Assembly (NCBI GenBank): GCA_008704415.1
Contig: VXIS01000015.1
Location: forward strand, 62,001-126,000
Length of the DNA stretch: 64,000 nucleotides
Direction of reading: 5' to 3'
From: Sphaerosporella brunnea
Taxonomy: Eukaryota; Ascomycota; Pezizomycetes; Pezizales; Pyronemataceae
The notes under the pieces were generated by a model that saw nothing but the letters and a program-made list of their open reading frames with translations, did not search any database and was not told the origin of the DNA. Below, piece after piece: positions 11,827-24,206 of this stretch (positions are counted from its first letter, which is position 1; every line of letters starts with the position of its first letter). Position numbers and translations under genes: made by a program.

Positions 11827-14800
11827 AAAGATGTTGACTATTTGACGCCCGTGGGAAAGAATTGTTAGAGAGTTATTGCGAGACGACACTGGGAGAATTG
11901 ACGGAGCCGTGATGACTGCGATGAAGGGTGGGATGAACGCCGACGACGAGAGCGAGGTATCGAAAGAACACGGGGAAGCAGGGTGAAGAAGCGCTCAAGG
12001 AGCAGCGGGGAAGCGGGGCTTTTTGAGGGAAGAAACAAGGAGACCCTGTATGCTCACCAAACAAGGAAGAGTAGTTGCCAACACCCACGGAGCGACGCTG
12101 GTAGGGGTGTGGCAGGAGGGAAGAGGAGGTTGCTGCAGCGGTTACTCTATGCAAACACTTTCTGCAAAGAGGGGTTGCAGTGTATATGAGAGATTGGCGG
12201 TGGTGGTGATGTGGTAATGGTGGTGGGTGGTGGGGTGCAAGCAAATGCAGGAAGTCCGGGTCTATTCGCCGGAGGGGTGGTACTCGGTATGTGGATTATA
12301 TGAAAGAGGAGACGACAGCAAACAGAGAGAGGGGTGCTGGGTCGTGTAGATGAATGAAGGAGGGGGAGAGAAGACGCTGGAACGAGCGGAGGAGGAGGAG
12401 GAGGAGGAGGAGGAGGGGGACAGCAGCACAGAAAAATAGGTGACAGCTTGCCCTTCTCCTGGCTAGCTGGCTACTCCCTCGCCCGCGGCGGGGGGGGGGG
12501 GGGGCGGGCTTTGCCAGACCAGCCATGCTCTCGTCCTCTCCCTACTGCTGCTGCTGCTGCCAGCTAAGCTAGCAGCAGCTCTCAGACAGCCAGCAATTCT
12601 GCGGTTGCGAGCTTCTCTGCTCTCGATCCGCACCAGGAGCGTTGCCGGCTAGCTGTTGGGAGATTGCATCGCCGGCACGCCAGAATTATGACGAAATGGG
12701 AAGTCGCACCACTCTTTGGGGTCCTGCTGGTGCATCTTGGCGCGGTCAACGTGCGCTGGGAAGCTCGCGGGTGGTGGGGAGGCAGCAGGCAGGCAGGGGC
12801 AGGAGAAGAAAAGCTGCCCCTCAAAAGCCGCACAGATCGCTGCTGCTTCCCCGCCGCTGCAACGGCCTTCGATGCGTTGCCGTCTTGCCCCGCCAATCGC
12901 AGCGTGTGATATCGTGCGGGTAAAAGAAAAAGAAAAGACAACAGGGAAAAAAAGAAAAGAGGCGAAGAAGAAGAAAAAAAAAAAAAAAGAAAGAAAGCAA
13001 CCGCCGCCGCCACGAGAAAAAAAAAAGAATCTGCTAGAAAAAATATGACATTTTGCATTTTGGGGTTCTACGACAGGTGTCTCCCGGAGACGAGCGAGGG
13101 TACTGCCCCCCTCCCCACCCCTGGCGGCGTGCTGTGCCTGGCCCCACCAGACCAGAAGAAAGCTCTTGGGTGAAAATCACCCTTTGAAGGAACCCCAAAC
13201 TATTCTCCTCCTTTCTCATTGCGCAAGGGAGCTCGAGCTTTGCTTGCTTGCGTGCGCAGCAGCAGCTCAATGAAAAAAAAAAAAAAGTGTATTCTACACG
13301 GCCCGTGCGACGGGGAGGTGCAGCTACGCAAAACACCCGTTAACAAGAATTCGCAACTCCAAGCGTGAGCGTTCGCCAGAAGGGAAGGGGCCGAACACAC
13401 ACACAAGAACATTAACCCGCGCGCCCGTGCGTATGTGTTATGCAGACGTCGACTTTGCTTTATCTGTGCCGTACATATCTGCAGCATAAGGAAGAAGAAA
13501 AAGAAGAAGAAGAAATATGCTTGCATGTGTACTCTAGTACTTATAGTACTTACTATCTAGATATAAAACAACATTTGTGCCTCTCTTTTCCCCTCTCTCG
13601 CAAAGATCTCTGCTCCCCCCCCCCCCCCGACTTTTACAAGCCACGTCAGTTACTCTACTCTAGTGCATCTTGGGTATATACAATCGAATCGCGAAATGGG
13701 TACATACTTCGAGTACTACCTACCTTGCACTGCACGGCGCTGTAGAAGCTGTTGTTAATTGTAAGTAAGGTAAGCCTCCTCCTGAGAAGCTTCGATGGAA
13801 ACGGTGGTCTATTTTTAGACCCCGTCGTCGGCTTCTGGAGGTGATAACAAAACACGAACGAGGACTCCCGGCAACGCAACGGTGGTGACACGACAGAAAG
13901 CCGTCCCGAAGATAGGAGCACCAAAGGCCGTGTCTCTCGCTCTTGACCCAGAGCTTTCTTGGTGTGTAGATAACCCTGCAGAAGCGTCGCTAGTGCAGCG
14001 CTGCACGGCTATCTCACAGCGTGCATGTTCCAGTGGTGAGATTTCATGACTTCGGAGGGGGTGGGGCGGCAGAAGTATGTAGAGAGAGTAGTTGCCGAAG
14101 GCATCCACAAAAGCAAAGCTCGCCTGCCCGCCCGCCCGCGCAATAAACAAGCCGCAATAACAACAGCCGCGCGTCGAGATGGAGCAGCCATCAACACACC
14201 TCAACCCAAGAATCCGGATCCCCCCGTGCCATAATGATTGGGGGGTTGCAATTGTCGTCAAGAAATCAAATTCTGCATGTCATCATTAACTCTGCCCCAT
14301 CAGCAAAAAAAACCTCAAACTTGATTCACCCGGTATCACCCCGTCGACGACAATATTGATGGCCCGTGGAGGAGGGCTGCATGCGTTTCGAATTGGCCCA
14401 ACGTTTTTTTTTTTAACACGACGGCTCGAGATGGCAGAAATCGTTTAATTTTTTTTTTTATTCGATTCAATGGAATTTGGAACTTTAAAGCTTCGAGAAT
14501 GTTCCCCCCCACCCGGATGGATCACTAGATAGCACTCGCTAAGTGGTAAACCCCACCAAAAGAGCGGCATATGGTAGCGGCCTAGGGGGGTTGCATCATA
14601 GCCTGGCGAGAGGACGGGGAAATGAAGGGGAGAAACATGGACTTTACAATTCTTCCACGCATTCGAACCCGGAATCCCCCTTCAGCCATTCAGCAACTCG
14701 GTCCCCCTGGCGGTAAAACTCACAAAATGATCCTCAGCTTCACGTTCGACACTATCCCATGTGAACATTGAACAAAATTCATTCAAGAAATTGGATTTCC

Positions 14801-15214
14801 CAACTCCATCCATCCAAGTATCCAACCCGAGCCCATCATCGATTCACAGCACACGCCAGCGGTGGGGTGAAAAGAACAAAAAAACAAGCAACGCTGCCAA
14901 TTAACTGCCAATTACTAGGGTAGATAAAGAAAAAAGTAGACCACACATCAGACAACGACGACGACAACAGCAAAACCATAGCAGACAGTTGAAAAAAAAG
15001 AGAAAAAAAAACAAGAAAAAAAAAAGACTCTCACTCAGTTTGCGCCGCGCAACCAACTCGAGAACATGCAAGCAAGTAGAAAACGGCATTAGCATTGGTG
15101 TCCCATAAAAACTCGCTACCCGTAACCCTAGATCCTGCTTCGCTCCTCATACCTCACTCATCCGCTGATCCCCGTCTCTTGCTGTTGTTCCGGTTCCGTT
15201 ATCCTAGTTCTGAT
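11827..15214. other. Intergenic region, low-complexity
   Basis: No gene supported in 3.4 kb. It includes a (GAG)n purine tract at about 12390-12418, G and C runs near 12490 and 13614, and many A runs (12974-12988, 13274-13286, 14993-15024). The ORFs are compositionally biased shadows. Parts presumably hold the 5' region of UGP1 and the 3' region of the tricalbin gene. Confidence 0.5.
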
Positions 15215-18200
15215 CTATTTCTTCAGTAATGCTCTTCTCTTGGCCTTCGGGCTGGCGTTACTTGCGGTTTCAGCGCTCTTGAAGCTGGTGCGGAGGGTGA
15301 CGCGGCCCTCTCCGACCTGGACGACCGTGTCTTGTCCGGAGCCAGTGTCGTCGACGACAAATAGACCCTCGCCAAGCTCCTCGTCCTTGAACAGGTGATT
15401 GTCCTTGGCAAACACCTTGAATTGCTGGTCCGCGAAGCACTGGAGCGTGAACGACTCGTCGTACTGTATCTCGCCGCTCGATGACTTGATGCTCTTGCTC
15501 TTGAGCAGGTCCTTGTTCTTGTCAACCGACCGGATCCGGATCTGTACATTCGCTGTTGGAGGGAAGCCGGAAGCACCAATTAGGCGCACGGTCGCGGTTC
15601 CAGAGTCAGGTCCACTGCCGATCACACCCGGCACAGAACGTTGACTAGATGTACTGCGGGAGCGGTGATGCGGGCCAGGGGAGGTGTTTGCGTTAGGGGC
15701 CAGAGTGGAAGAAGGACGGTTAGGGGTCAACAAGCGCTCGTCTCCAGAGATATCAGATCGCATGGCACTTCCACTAGAAGTGGGGCGGGCACCGGGCTGC
15801 AGGGAAGGGGGGTTTGAAGGGGGGTTTCCCGGTTCCTCTTCCGGTTCCATGATTACTGGGTCCTCGTTGATGGTGTTGGACTTCGCCCGGCCAAATGTAT
15901 TCTTCTTCAGGAATGAAGCGCCCTTGTGGATTCCACCGACAGCAAAGCCGCCGACTTTGAGAGGAGCACCGGCAACACCGGTCACAATCTTTCCAGGGGC
16001 AGCAAATGTTCCATGGAAAGTGGACGAACCCTGACGGGTCCTGGTGACGTAGTCGGGCTTGAACACCATCCGGAGACGCAACTCACCAAACCTACCTTCC
16101 TCACCTTTCTTGCCCTTAAGCTTGTAGACAAAGTTCTGTGGCTTGAAAGGTTCGATGGACGTAAGATCAATAGTGGTCTTTGCCAGGAAGTCGGCTTTGG
16201 TACCCAAATCCCAGTCGAAGATTTCGACTTCAAACTCGGCCGCAGTACGAGACGCAATCTTGGTCTCGAAAACTTCGTTCCAGGAAGGATGAAGGGTCTT
16301 CTTCTGAACCTTGGTCTTGTGCACCTCCTTGCCATCCAGCTCGAAAACACAGAAGGGGTCGCTCTTGCCGTTTCGGTCCGCACTAGGGAGGTTGGCAGCA
16401 TCCAGAATATCGACACGAAGAGTACCCATGTTGCTGATACTCTCACTGGGATCCAGCTTCATGAGAACCGGAATATACTTCAGGCTGACCTTGACCTTGC
16501 TGACTTCGCCATCTTTGCTCTTGAGACTGAGAACGGTGGGGTTGTTCTGCTACCATGTTAGCTACGTCAATCGACACCGCAATGTTTGATACTAACCAAG
16601 CACATTTTCAGAGTCTCCAAGGTGCTTCCACTGAGCTTCGCCATCACCCCGTCGTCGCCATGATCGCCGTGCTCTCTCAGGCGAAGGGTAATCTCGGAGA
16701 ATTCCAATTCACGAACCATGGCATCACCGATCTCGTCGAACCTAATGTTCTTGGTGCGGATCCTAGCAGTAGAGAAAGCGGGGTAGAGCATGTCGTCCAT
16801 CAGAACTTCCAAGTAACAATCCTTGTGCGCAAGCTGACCATCGATGATTTTGAAGATGAGAAGACCCGATTCATACTTGACAAGCTCCTCGGGCATCAAG
16901 CGAAGCTTGGCTGGCTTCTTCTTCTCGCCCTCCTGTTCAAACGAAGGGCTAACCGGAGTCTTGGCCACATCAGAATCAGGTGCCAGTTCAGTAGGCTTCT
17001 TGCCATCGGCAATCGACGGAGTCTTGATGCTCTTACTGTCTTCCGAAATGGAAGTAGCAGAAGAACCTTCCTTGATGTCCAAGCTGGCCTGCTCCATCTC
17101 CGCAAGCTTCTTTTCCTCCTCCTCCTCCTCCGGATCGGCGACGTTCAGGCATGGGTAGAAAGCGGCGGTGAAGTTCAGAATTCCCTTTGGCGTGCTCTTG
17201 TGTCCAAGATACAGCCCTTCACTGCGGTTGCGCTTCTCGTCATGAACTTGGAAAAGACCTTGTTCATCCTGCTGGATAAACTCATCGAGAGACAATTCAA
17301 CGGCACCGAGGGATCTGTCCTTGCCCATTGTTTCCTGATCCATGACCTCAAGGGTCAATTTTTCCTTGGCGGAGTGCACGGGTACGTAAAGAACTTCATC
17401 CCAATCAGGGTTGAGCTCATTTTCGAAAGTAACGGACCGAGCCTTTTCGATCCCACTAAGCAGGACGCGGACATACGGATCAGACTTGCCCAGTGCTTCC
17501 AAGTTGCGAAGCTCCCTGGCATTCTGGAAGTGTAGACGCATAACACCGATCGGAGCGATATAGCCACCAGTTCCGCCAATACCCTTGATCTTGACAGGCT
17601 TCCACTGAGCGGTCATCTTGACACGTGCATTCTTTCCGCCGACGAGGTTGAACCATTCGGTGCCCTTTGCCATTGAGTCTAATAGATCCTGAAGCTTGAT
17701 CTGGTACTTGCCCAAAACTGGGTCATCCATGAGGCCACGCTCGTCCTTGATAGTAACACCGAGATTGCAGGCCTTGCGGTTGGTAATGATCATTTCGTGC
17801 GATTCTCCCCAAATTGGGTCGTTGTTACGCTTGATAGTCTTGGTGGTGTGAACGATCCGACCATTGAGAATCATCTGGGAATACGGAGACAGCTTTCCGA
17901 CAACGCTCTTGCTTGCGTCCAAATCCTTGCACTGAGCCACGGTGAACCGGAGGATACCAGTGTTGCTCTCGGGAACAGGTTCCTTGGTTCCATCCTCGAG
18001 AGTGCGACCCTCCATGATCGGGAAGAAGCGAACGTCAAACGAAATCTGACCCTTGGGCTTTCCGTTGTTCATAACTGGGATAGTGACGTTCTCATGCTCA
18101 GAATCCTCCTGAAGTTTCTCCAGTGCAAAGCTCGCGACACCGAGTTCCTTGTCCTTGCGGAATTCGTTGTAATCAAAGACTTGGAGGTCCAAGCTGTCGT

Positions 18201-20025
18201 TGAGGTTCGTGACGACGATGTACTTGGTCTCGTTCCACTTGGGATCAGCGGTCTCCTTGATCGTCTTAGTTCTCGCAAGCTCCTGTCGCTGGTTGATGGT
18301 GACAACGGTGTACGGATCCGTGGTTCCGCCAAACTTGTCAGGGTTCTTAAGTCCATGCGCTCTATGAATGGTAACAGCGAGAACTCCGATGGCTGCATCG
18401 ATAGGGGCGCCGCTGAGCATGTTGGCAATTTCGACGGTGAAGACATTGGGCGCGTAGAACATGGGCCCGAGGGTGCCGTGAATCATCTCCTGGATAAAGG
18501 TGCTGAGACCAGGCAGGAAACCGATATCAAAACCAAAAGTCTCTCCTCCGAGAGGCTTAAGGGCATAGTCAAAGGTGGGTCGGCCAAGGAAGCAGACGTC
18601 AACCTTCTCGACGTGGGGGAACGGGATTTGCAACTTGAACTTGATCTTCATGGTTCCGGAGAAGGCCATGTCTTCGACGACGATCGGGATTCCCTTGCTT
18701 GCAAGACCTTTACCGACACGCACTTCCAAAACGACCTTGGGGTTGATTTTGTTCTTGAGCTGGCGGCTGGTCAAGTCTGCGGTATCGTTCGGTGTAAAGC
18801 TGAAAGACCAATCCATCTCAACGATGTCATCCTCCGTCTTGGGGTACGTCTTGACGTGCTCGACTCTCGGCGGCTTGGTTCCAAGGGTAAAGGTGGTCAA
18901 TCGGATGGAATCCAAGAATCCGGGCGTAGCGCCACTAAGAATTCCGTCGGCGATGTTGATAACGGTGGCGGCCAAAACGGGCTGGTAGATTGGCCACATC
19001 TTGAGAAGGAAGGAGTTCATCCATTCCAAGGTCTCCAGGTCTGTTTCCAGCTTCGTCTTCGCTAGTTCACGGTTCAGATCGTCTCGTACATTGCGGCGGA
19101 CTCGACGGATAGACGTTCGGTAGTAGGTAGCGCAGACAGAGCCAATGATGATCACCCATCCCAATCCAAGGCCGATCTTTGTGAAAAACCACGTGCTGAG
19201 ACAAGCGAATACGATGATACCGGCGTTGTGCCACCATTCTGTGATCCGTGAGCTGCTGCGTTCAAAAAGCTTCCGGAGCGGGGTATGTTACCTCCAAAGA
19301 ACTTCTCATCCAAGTTGCCCTCCATCCAGGTCTGGTGATCCGTAACGGCATCTCCTTGCGTAATTCCGAGGGCGTCGTTCAAGCTTCCGAACCTAGGCTC
19401 CCACCCGGTTCTGCCCCACTCGCCGTCTCCAGCTTTGGGGAAGCCATTCACGAAACCGTCCTTGGGGGCCTCCTTCCCAGGTGCCGCCTCCGCTGTTGCT
19501 CCGTTCGTCCCGTTGCTGACGCCTTTAGTGCTGCCATTCGTCGCGTGCTTGGTCGCAGCAGCAGCTCCCGACCCTGCTCCGTCCTACCAGTACAAAACAA
19601 CGCTGTCAGCAAAGACGGCTTCCAACTGCCGGGTGGCCCTGAGCACTCCCGGCGTGACAATACGAAGTGGAATCGAAGTATCTTACTAGGTCGGACACTA
19701 CAGCAGCAGCATCTCCGGATAGTGATGCTTGCACGGTAGCTTTAGCTTTGGAGAGATCCAAACCGGGGGGTAGTGCCTGTGAAACTCGTGATTAGCCTCC
19801 GAGCCTCACGTTTACTCGCGTCACCCCCGTAGGTAAAAGGGAAACTTGGTTTCTTGTGCGTACTCTCTTGGCCATAGCAGCTTTATCTTGAGGCGAAGCA
19901 TCGGGAGGGAATTCGAATGCCGGTACTCCCGCATTTCGCGCGTCCTGCGCGATCTGGTGCTCCTCCGCCTTCGCTTCCCGATAAGCAGCCTTCGATGTTG
20001 CTGCAGGAGGGACGTTGAGGTCCAT
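15215..20025 (-). CDS. Tricalbin (SMP and multi-C2 domain ER tether protein)
   Basis: Tethers cortical ER to the plasma membrane and moves lipids between them, by analogy with yeast Tcb1-3 and extended synaptotagmins. Five exons join in frame: 20025-19864, 19776-19687, 19583-19292, 19238-16597 and 16546-15215, giving 1505 residues, typical for tricalbins. An acidic, Ala-rich N-terminal region of about 180 residues precedes a membrane hairpin (IIVFACLSTWFFTKIGLG then WVIIIGSVCATYY) at about 185-220. The SMP lipid-transfer domain follows at about 240-430 (ETLEWMNSFLLKMWPIYQPV). C2 domains then run from about 450 to the C-terminus, with recognisable calcium-site stretches such as KFGGTTDPYTVV, ALGKSDPYVRV and RNGKSDPFCVF. 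A Ser/Thr-rich, Asn/Pro-rich linker lies between the last two C2 modules. I cannot say which of the three yeast paralogues it matches. Splice sites are GT-AG throughout. Confidence 0.93.
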
Positions 20026-21397
20026 GCTGACGCAACACTTGCCAGCCGGGACCTTCTAACGGGGATTTTTTTTTACTTTTTTTATTTCCTCGATTCGAAC
20101 GTGTGGAGAGGAATTGATGGGACTCGTGGATGTGGAGAGTTTTGTTGAGAAATCGATCAGCGAGTGTGGGCGATAACGGGAGTATTTCTTTGCTCTCCGT
20201 CCGGTCTCTGTCCTGCTGTCCTTGTTGTTTCTTGGCTGGCGCTGAGTGGTTAAGGAAGCGTTGATCCAGTAACACGGTGGATTGATTTGCTGGCAATGGG
20301 GTGCTATGTCCTTTTTCAAGGGGGTGGACACATAGATGAGGACAGAGAAGATAAAGCGGTGGTCCCTTTCAATTGAACTTGACCGGCTTCTGCGAGAGTC
20401 GTAGCAAAGTTAGGATCAAAAGAGGAGGAAGAAGGAGAAGGGGAAGGAAAGCGGGCTGGCACGCACGGTTCACATGAAGAATGTACGATATTTGGAAGGG
20501 AGGGGGGGGGCACAATGGGGGGGAAGGGGTTTTCATAGAGGAGGAACGCCAGCAGCCCCCCATCTCTGTCTGGTTCACCACCACAACCACAACCACCACC
20601 ACCACCACCACCACCACCGCCGCCGCCACCACCACGGACAAGTAATTCGCGTTTCCTCCATTTCCACAACTTGCTTTCGCGGGCGCCCACACTAAACTCC
20701 ACACAAACAAACTCGCGTCTCTCGTCACCCCCCAAACGTTAACCCCAGTCCGCACGCAGATGCATCCTGGCCAACGATAACCCGCGCAGCAACTGGGCGA
20801 TTTGCGGACACTCATACATATCCTTGGCTGAGTGTGTGTGTGTGTGTGTCTCACCACAGAGTTTGTGGTGTGGGTAGGTGAGTGGATTCGGCGGGCGGAC
20901 ACTCGCGGACTTCAATCAATCAATCAATCAACCATTTCGATCTGGCCGGTGGTGGCATCTGGCCACCTATTGATGTCTGCTACAACTCATCCCAAAGCCG
21001 CTGCTGCGCACGTGTACCTCGTTCCTGAAGGTAAACGTTGAGAGCAAGCATGTATCTATCCGCTGTCTGCGAGAAGAATGCAGACCAGCGTATCGTACCT
21101 GCCTCCGTTGATCATGCCATGCCACGCCATTCATTCCTCACTTCTGCTCCAAACAGCTGAACGCCGACTTCATATTCCTTTTCCTCCCCAAGAGACCATC
21201 CTGAGCTGCTTGTTCCGCTTGCGTCATCCGCGGCAAGGATCAATCAAGTATAGTACTAGTACATCCCGATCGCAGCCAACCAATCGCCACCCCTACGTAC
21301 CGAGCCTTCCTTGCTCGCGTTCCAACGATGGGGGAACGAATGTCTCGATACCGGTTGAAGATGCTGACATGCATAAGGCCCAGCCAGCACCTGTCCT
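20026..21397. other. Intergenic region, 5' of tricalbin gene
   Basis: No gene supported. It contains a CCA/CCG trinucleotide tract at about 20577-20634, a (TG)n run at 20833-20850 and an (aatc)n run at 20915-20932. These make the histidine- or valine-rich spurious ORFs seen on both strands. Confidence 0.5.
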
Positions 21398-21636
21398 AGT
21401 ACTCGACGAAAAAAAAAGTATTCGGACACTCACTGCCAAGCCACGCAGTGAAAAATCGATAACTTCTCTGGATCTCACTCAAAAACTTTGGAAGAAGTCT
21501 CAAATTAAGAGATAGCAGTTGAAACCCTTCAGGCATAAAGAGTTTGTGCTGACGATTTTTTTGTTGCGCTGTTGCGTTTTGGTGGGATACCCGCGAGTTG
21601 GGGGGTGTCCGAATACTTTTTTTTTCGTCGAGTACT
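21398..21636. mobile_element. Short terminal-inverted-repeat element, 239 bp
   Basis: The ends are inverted copies of a 32-base sequence that starts agtactcgacg, runs through nine A and ends gtattcggacac (21398-21429 against 21636-21605). It carries no coding frame. The termini resemble Tc1/mariner-type ends, but no clean TA target duplication remains (TA precedes the left gtactcg, TG follows the right end). A small inner hairpin, cactgc/gcagtg, lies near 21430-21450. Class is inference. Confidence 0.65.
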
Positions 21637-24028
21637 GGCGCGGCCGAGTGCCAAGCTCCGGATTTTCTGATTGGCCCGCACAACAAAAAACCGCGAAAAT
21701 AAAAATTCGGCCGTCAAAATTCATCGTAAATTGGAAGCTCCCACTTTAGTCGAATCCATCGCAAAAAACGCGATCCAGCACGTCCCAGAGGGGTAGCTGG
21801 GCGGGGGAGTGGGAGGCTGATGTGTGGTGTTGTGTGGCAACGCTGGATATTCAGCATCACCGTTCCAACTCACAACTCTGCTGGATTATCTCTTGTCTTA
21901 TCAATCCAGTATCGTCTTAAGTCCCGAACCAGGTGATGAGGAACTTTCCCTATTCATTGATGGCTGTGGTTGGCTCATGCAGGATGTCTATCCAGAGCTC
22001 ATCCCTCACGATCATCATTTTCTCCGCGTCAACTGCTCTCTCGGAAACGAGATAGAGATCTCCCTGGAAAGGTGCCCAACTACCAACGTAGCCGAACCTT
22101 CGCTATTTCCAGTTCCCAGTCGGTACCGTGCATACATGCATACACATTCTGCTGCTGCATTTTAGCTGCTGCATACCTACCCCCCCCCCCCATCTTTCTC
22201 TCCTATCCACCGACAACGACAACAACATCATCATCGTCGCCCTCCCGCCTGCTGCTGCTATCCACTCTGGCTGTCAACCGACTCAACCGCCTTCCCACTG
22301 CCGTCGCAACCTTGCCATTGAGTTGCCGGAAGCCAACAGGCTCCTTTCTCGTCTGTCCATCTTTGCGCTTGCATGAATGCAAGAACTGCGCGCAATCAAA
22401 TTTCTATATCTAACAGCAGCCCATTCCAACCGTCCCTCCAAAAGCGCTAGTCCAAGTAGCATCACCGTCCGCTCACGCGCGCACGAACTCCCCGCAACCA
22501 CCACCTCAGTCCTTTAAAGATTGTCCGAGACCCACGAGCTAGCAAGATCCAAAATGCACACGCCTTCACCGTCCCCTCCGCAATCCAACAATCCCTTCCG
22601 CGCCTCAATGCTAGCTGCCGAATCCTCCCCGACCCCTCCGCCGCCCCTCTACAAAACCCCCTCGACAACCACCATGCTGGCCGAGCCCGCGCGCGGCTGC
22701 TCCGAAGACCTCGCCGACGCCCAGACGGAGGCGGGCAGCACGGTGTCGCCGTCGCCGTCGGGTTGGGCATCAGTAAGGCTGTCAATAAATAGACGCGGGA
22801 TCCTTCACCACCTCTACCATCACTACCACGCTTTTGTCTATACTACTCCTTCTATACCAGAGCTATTGCGGACGGTCTTAATTTCTCGGTATCATCATCA
22901 CGACTACCACCACTATCCCGCGGCATTGTATGTGTTTTCTACCGTCGTCGATCACATTGGCGGGGAGTGGCCCAGGCTCTGATTGTATTCATATTCACTT
23001 CTGTTTTCCTTCGCCATCAGATGTTGTATGAGCGTTCCTCTTGTATTTTTTTCTTTCTTTTTCTTTCTGTATTGTCGCTGTGGTTTTTTTTTTTTTTTTT
23101 TGTGGGTTGTGAGGACTTGCTTGCTTTGCTGAATAAAGCCGGTTTTTTTTCTTGCTTTCTTTTGTGTATTGTGAATAGTCTTTTTTTTCTTGTTTTCTGG
23201 TTTTCTGGTTTTCTTCTGTGGCAACTTTACTGTGGGAACGGGGGGATGGGAGAGGTGACGGGGTGGGACGGTACGGGAGGGGATGTGGGAGTCGGCCGAT
23301 TGAGTAACGGGGGGAGTTTGGGGGGAATATATGATGTGGACACCATACCACCTACACAGAAGACTGAGTGCGAGTGCGAGGTTGTGACGAGCCTTTTTGT
23401 TTGCTTGCCGGAATGCTGTGAGAAACGGAGGGGTGCGGGTGCGGGGGATGGCATGCGGGCATGCGTAGTGTGGGTATGTGCATGCCTACAGACTGGGTCA
23501 CGCCTGTGCGCCTGCCATGTGCGCGTGGACATTCTGAACTACGGAAACGCTGTTGCCAGGGAGGGGCCGGGCGGGGGGGTTTGGGGTTGGGGATTGATGT
23601 TTGACAGGTGCCAGGCGGTACGTGTGGCGGGGTTTGGGGCTTGACGTTTGACAGCTGTGTGGCGGGGAGATGTTGATGTTATGGGTGGCCCCGCCGGCTG
23701 TGACATGTTACATACATACGGCGGGGGGTCCTTTCTCGCTCGCTCGTTAAAGCTGTAAAACAAAGACGAGACTGAAAGAAACCCCGGGGGAGGGGCTGAT
23801 GGGTTATTGCTGGTTATCCCCCCTCTTGTTCGTTTGCGGCTTTTGGGAGTGATCGTGACGCTTTCTGGTTCCAGAGTAGGTATCAAGGTCCAGTCATTGC
23901 ATATCACTAGGTACCATCAATGCCTCCATACCAGGTACCTAGGTAGCCTGTAAATACTGACCTACTGGCCTCAAGGAGGTAATCCCCCAGCTCCCACCCT
24001 CGAAGTTTAACCCCCAGTATCTAGAGTA
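21637..24028. other. Intergenic region with one possible short ORF
   Basis: Beyond the proline-rich ORF at 22554 I see nothing gene-like. A T-rich section at about 23040-23220, GGGT-rich DNA at 23240-23700 and a tacctaggta-type short repeat near 23925-23950 make up most of it. Confidence 0.45.
22554..22770 (+). CDS. Proline/serine-rich hypothetical ORF (first exon?)
   Basis: A plus-strand frame from an ATG at 22554 reads about 70 residues of Pro/Ser/Thr-rich, disordered protein (NNPFRASMLAAESS, PPPLYKTPSTTTMLAEPA) and ends at a GTAAGG that could be a splice donor after GWAS. A downstream exon was not identified. I do not recognise the family. It could be a non-coding coincidence; the C-rich composition weakens the case. 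Confidence 0.25.
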
Positions 24029-24206
24029 CCGTAAAATCTCGTATATAAGGTACACCCCCATTTTGGGAGCGCTAACCACTTTTGAATTAGTCCAATATCA
24101 GTGACATTGTAGCGCCAAGCCACACTAGCGTGCTTACGGTTAAGCGCAGTTGGAAACGGCGCTATTCCCAAAATGGGGGGTGTACCTTATATACGAGATT
24201 TTACGG
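24029..24206. mobile_element. Tc1/mariner-like MITE, 178 bp, with TA duplication
   Basis: The termini are inverted repeats of about 42 bases beginning ccgtaaaatctcgtatataa, nearly perfect apart from one extra C and a 2-base offset, flanked on both sides by TA (24027-24028 and 24207-24208). The whole element can fold into a long hairpin. There is no coding capacity. TA duplication with TIR structure fits the Tc1/mariner/pogo superfamily. Confidence 0.8.

Noticed and set aside
14640..14725. tRNA-like sequence on the minus strand (cgaacccggaatc)
   Set aside because: A D-arm resemblance exists but the acceptor ends and anticodon stem do not pair.
17797..19065. 422-codon plus-strand ORF antisense to the tricalbin gene
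   Set aside because: The minus strand encodes the SMP and C2 domains with full family resemblance; the antisense reading is Leu/Asp/Val-rich shadow.
20474..20735. Histidine- or valine/glycine-rich ORFs
   Set aside because: They are all readings of one CCA/CCG trinucleotide tract in different frames.
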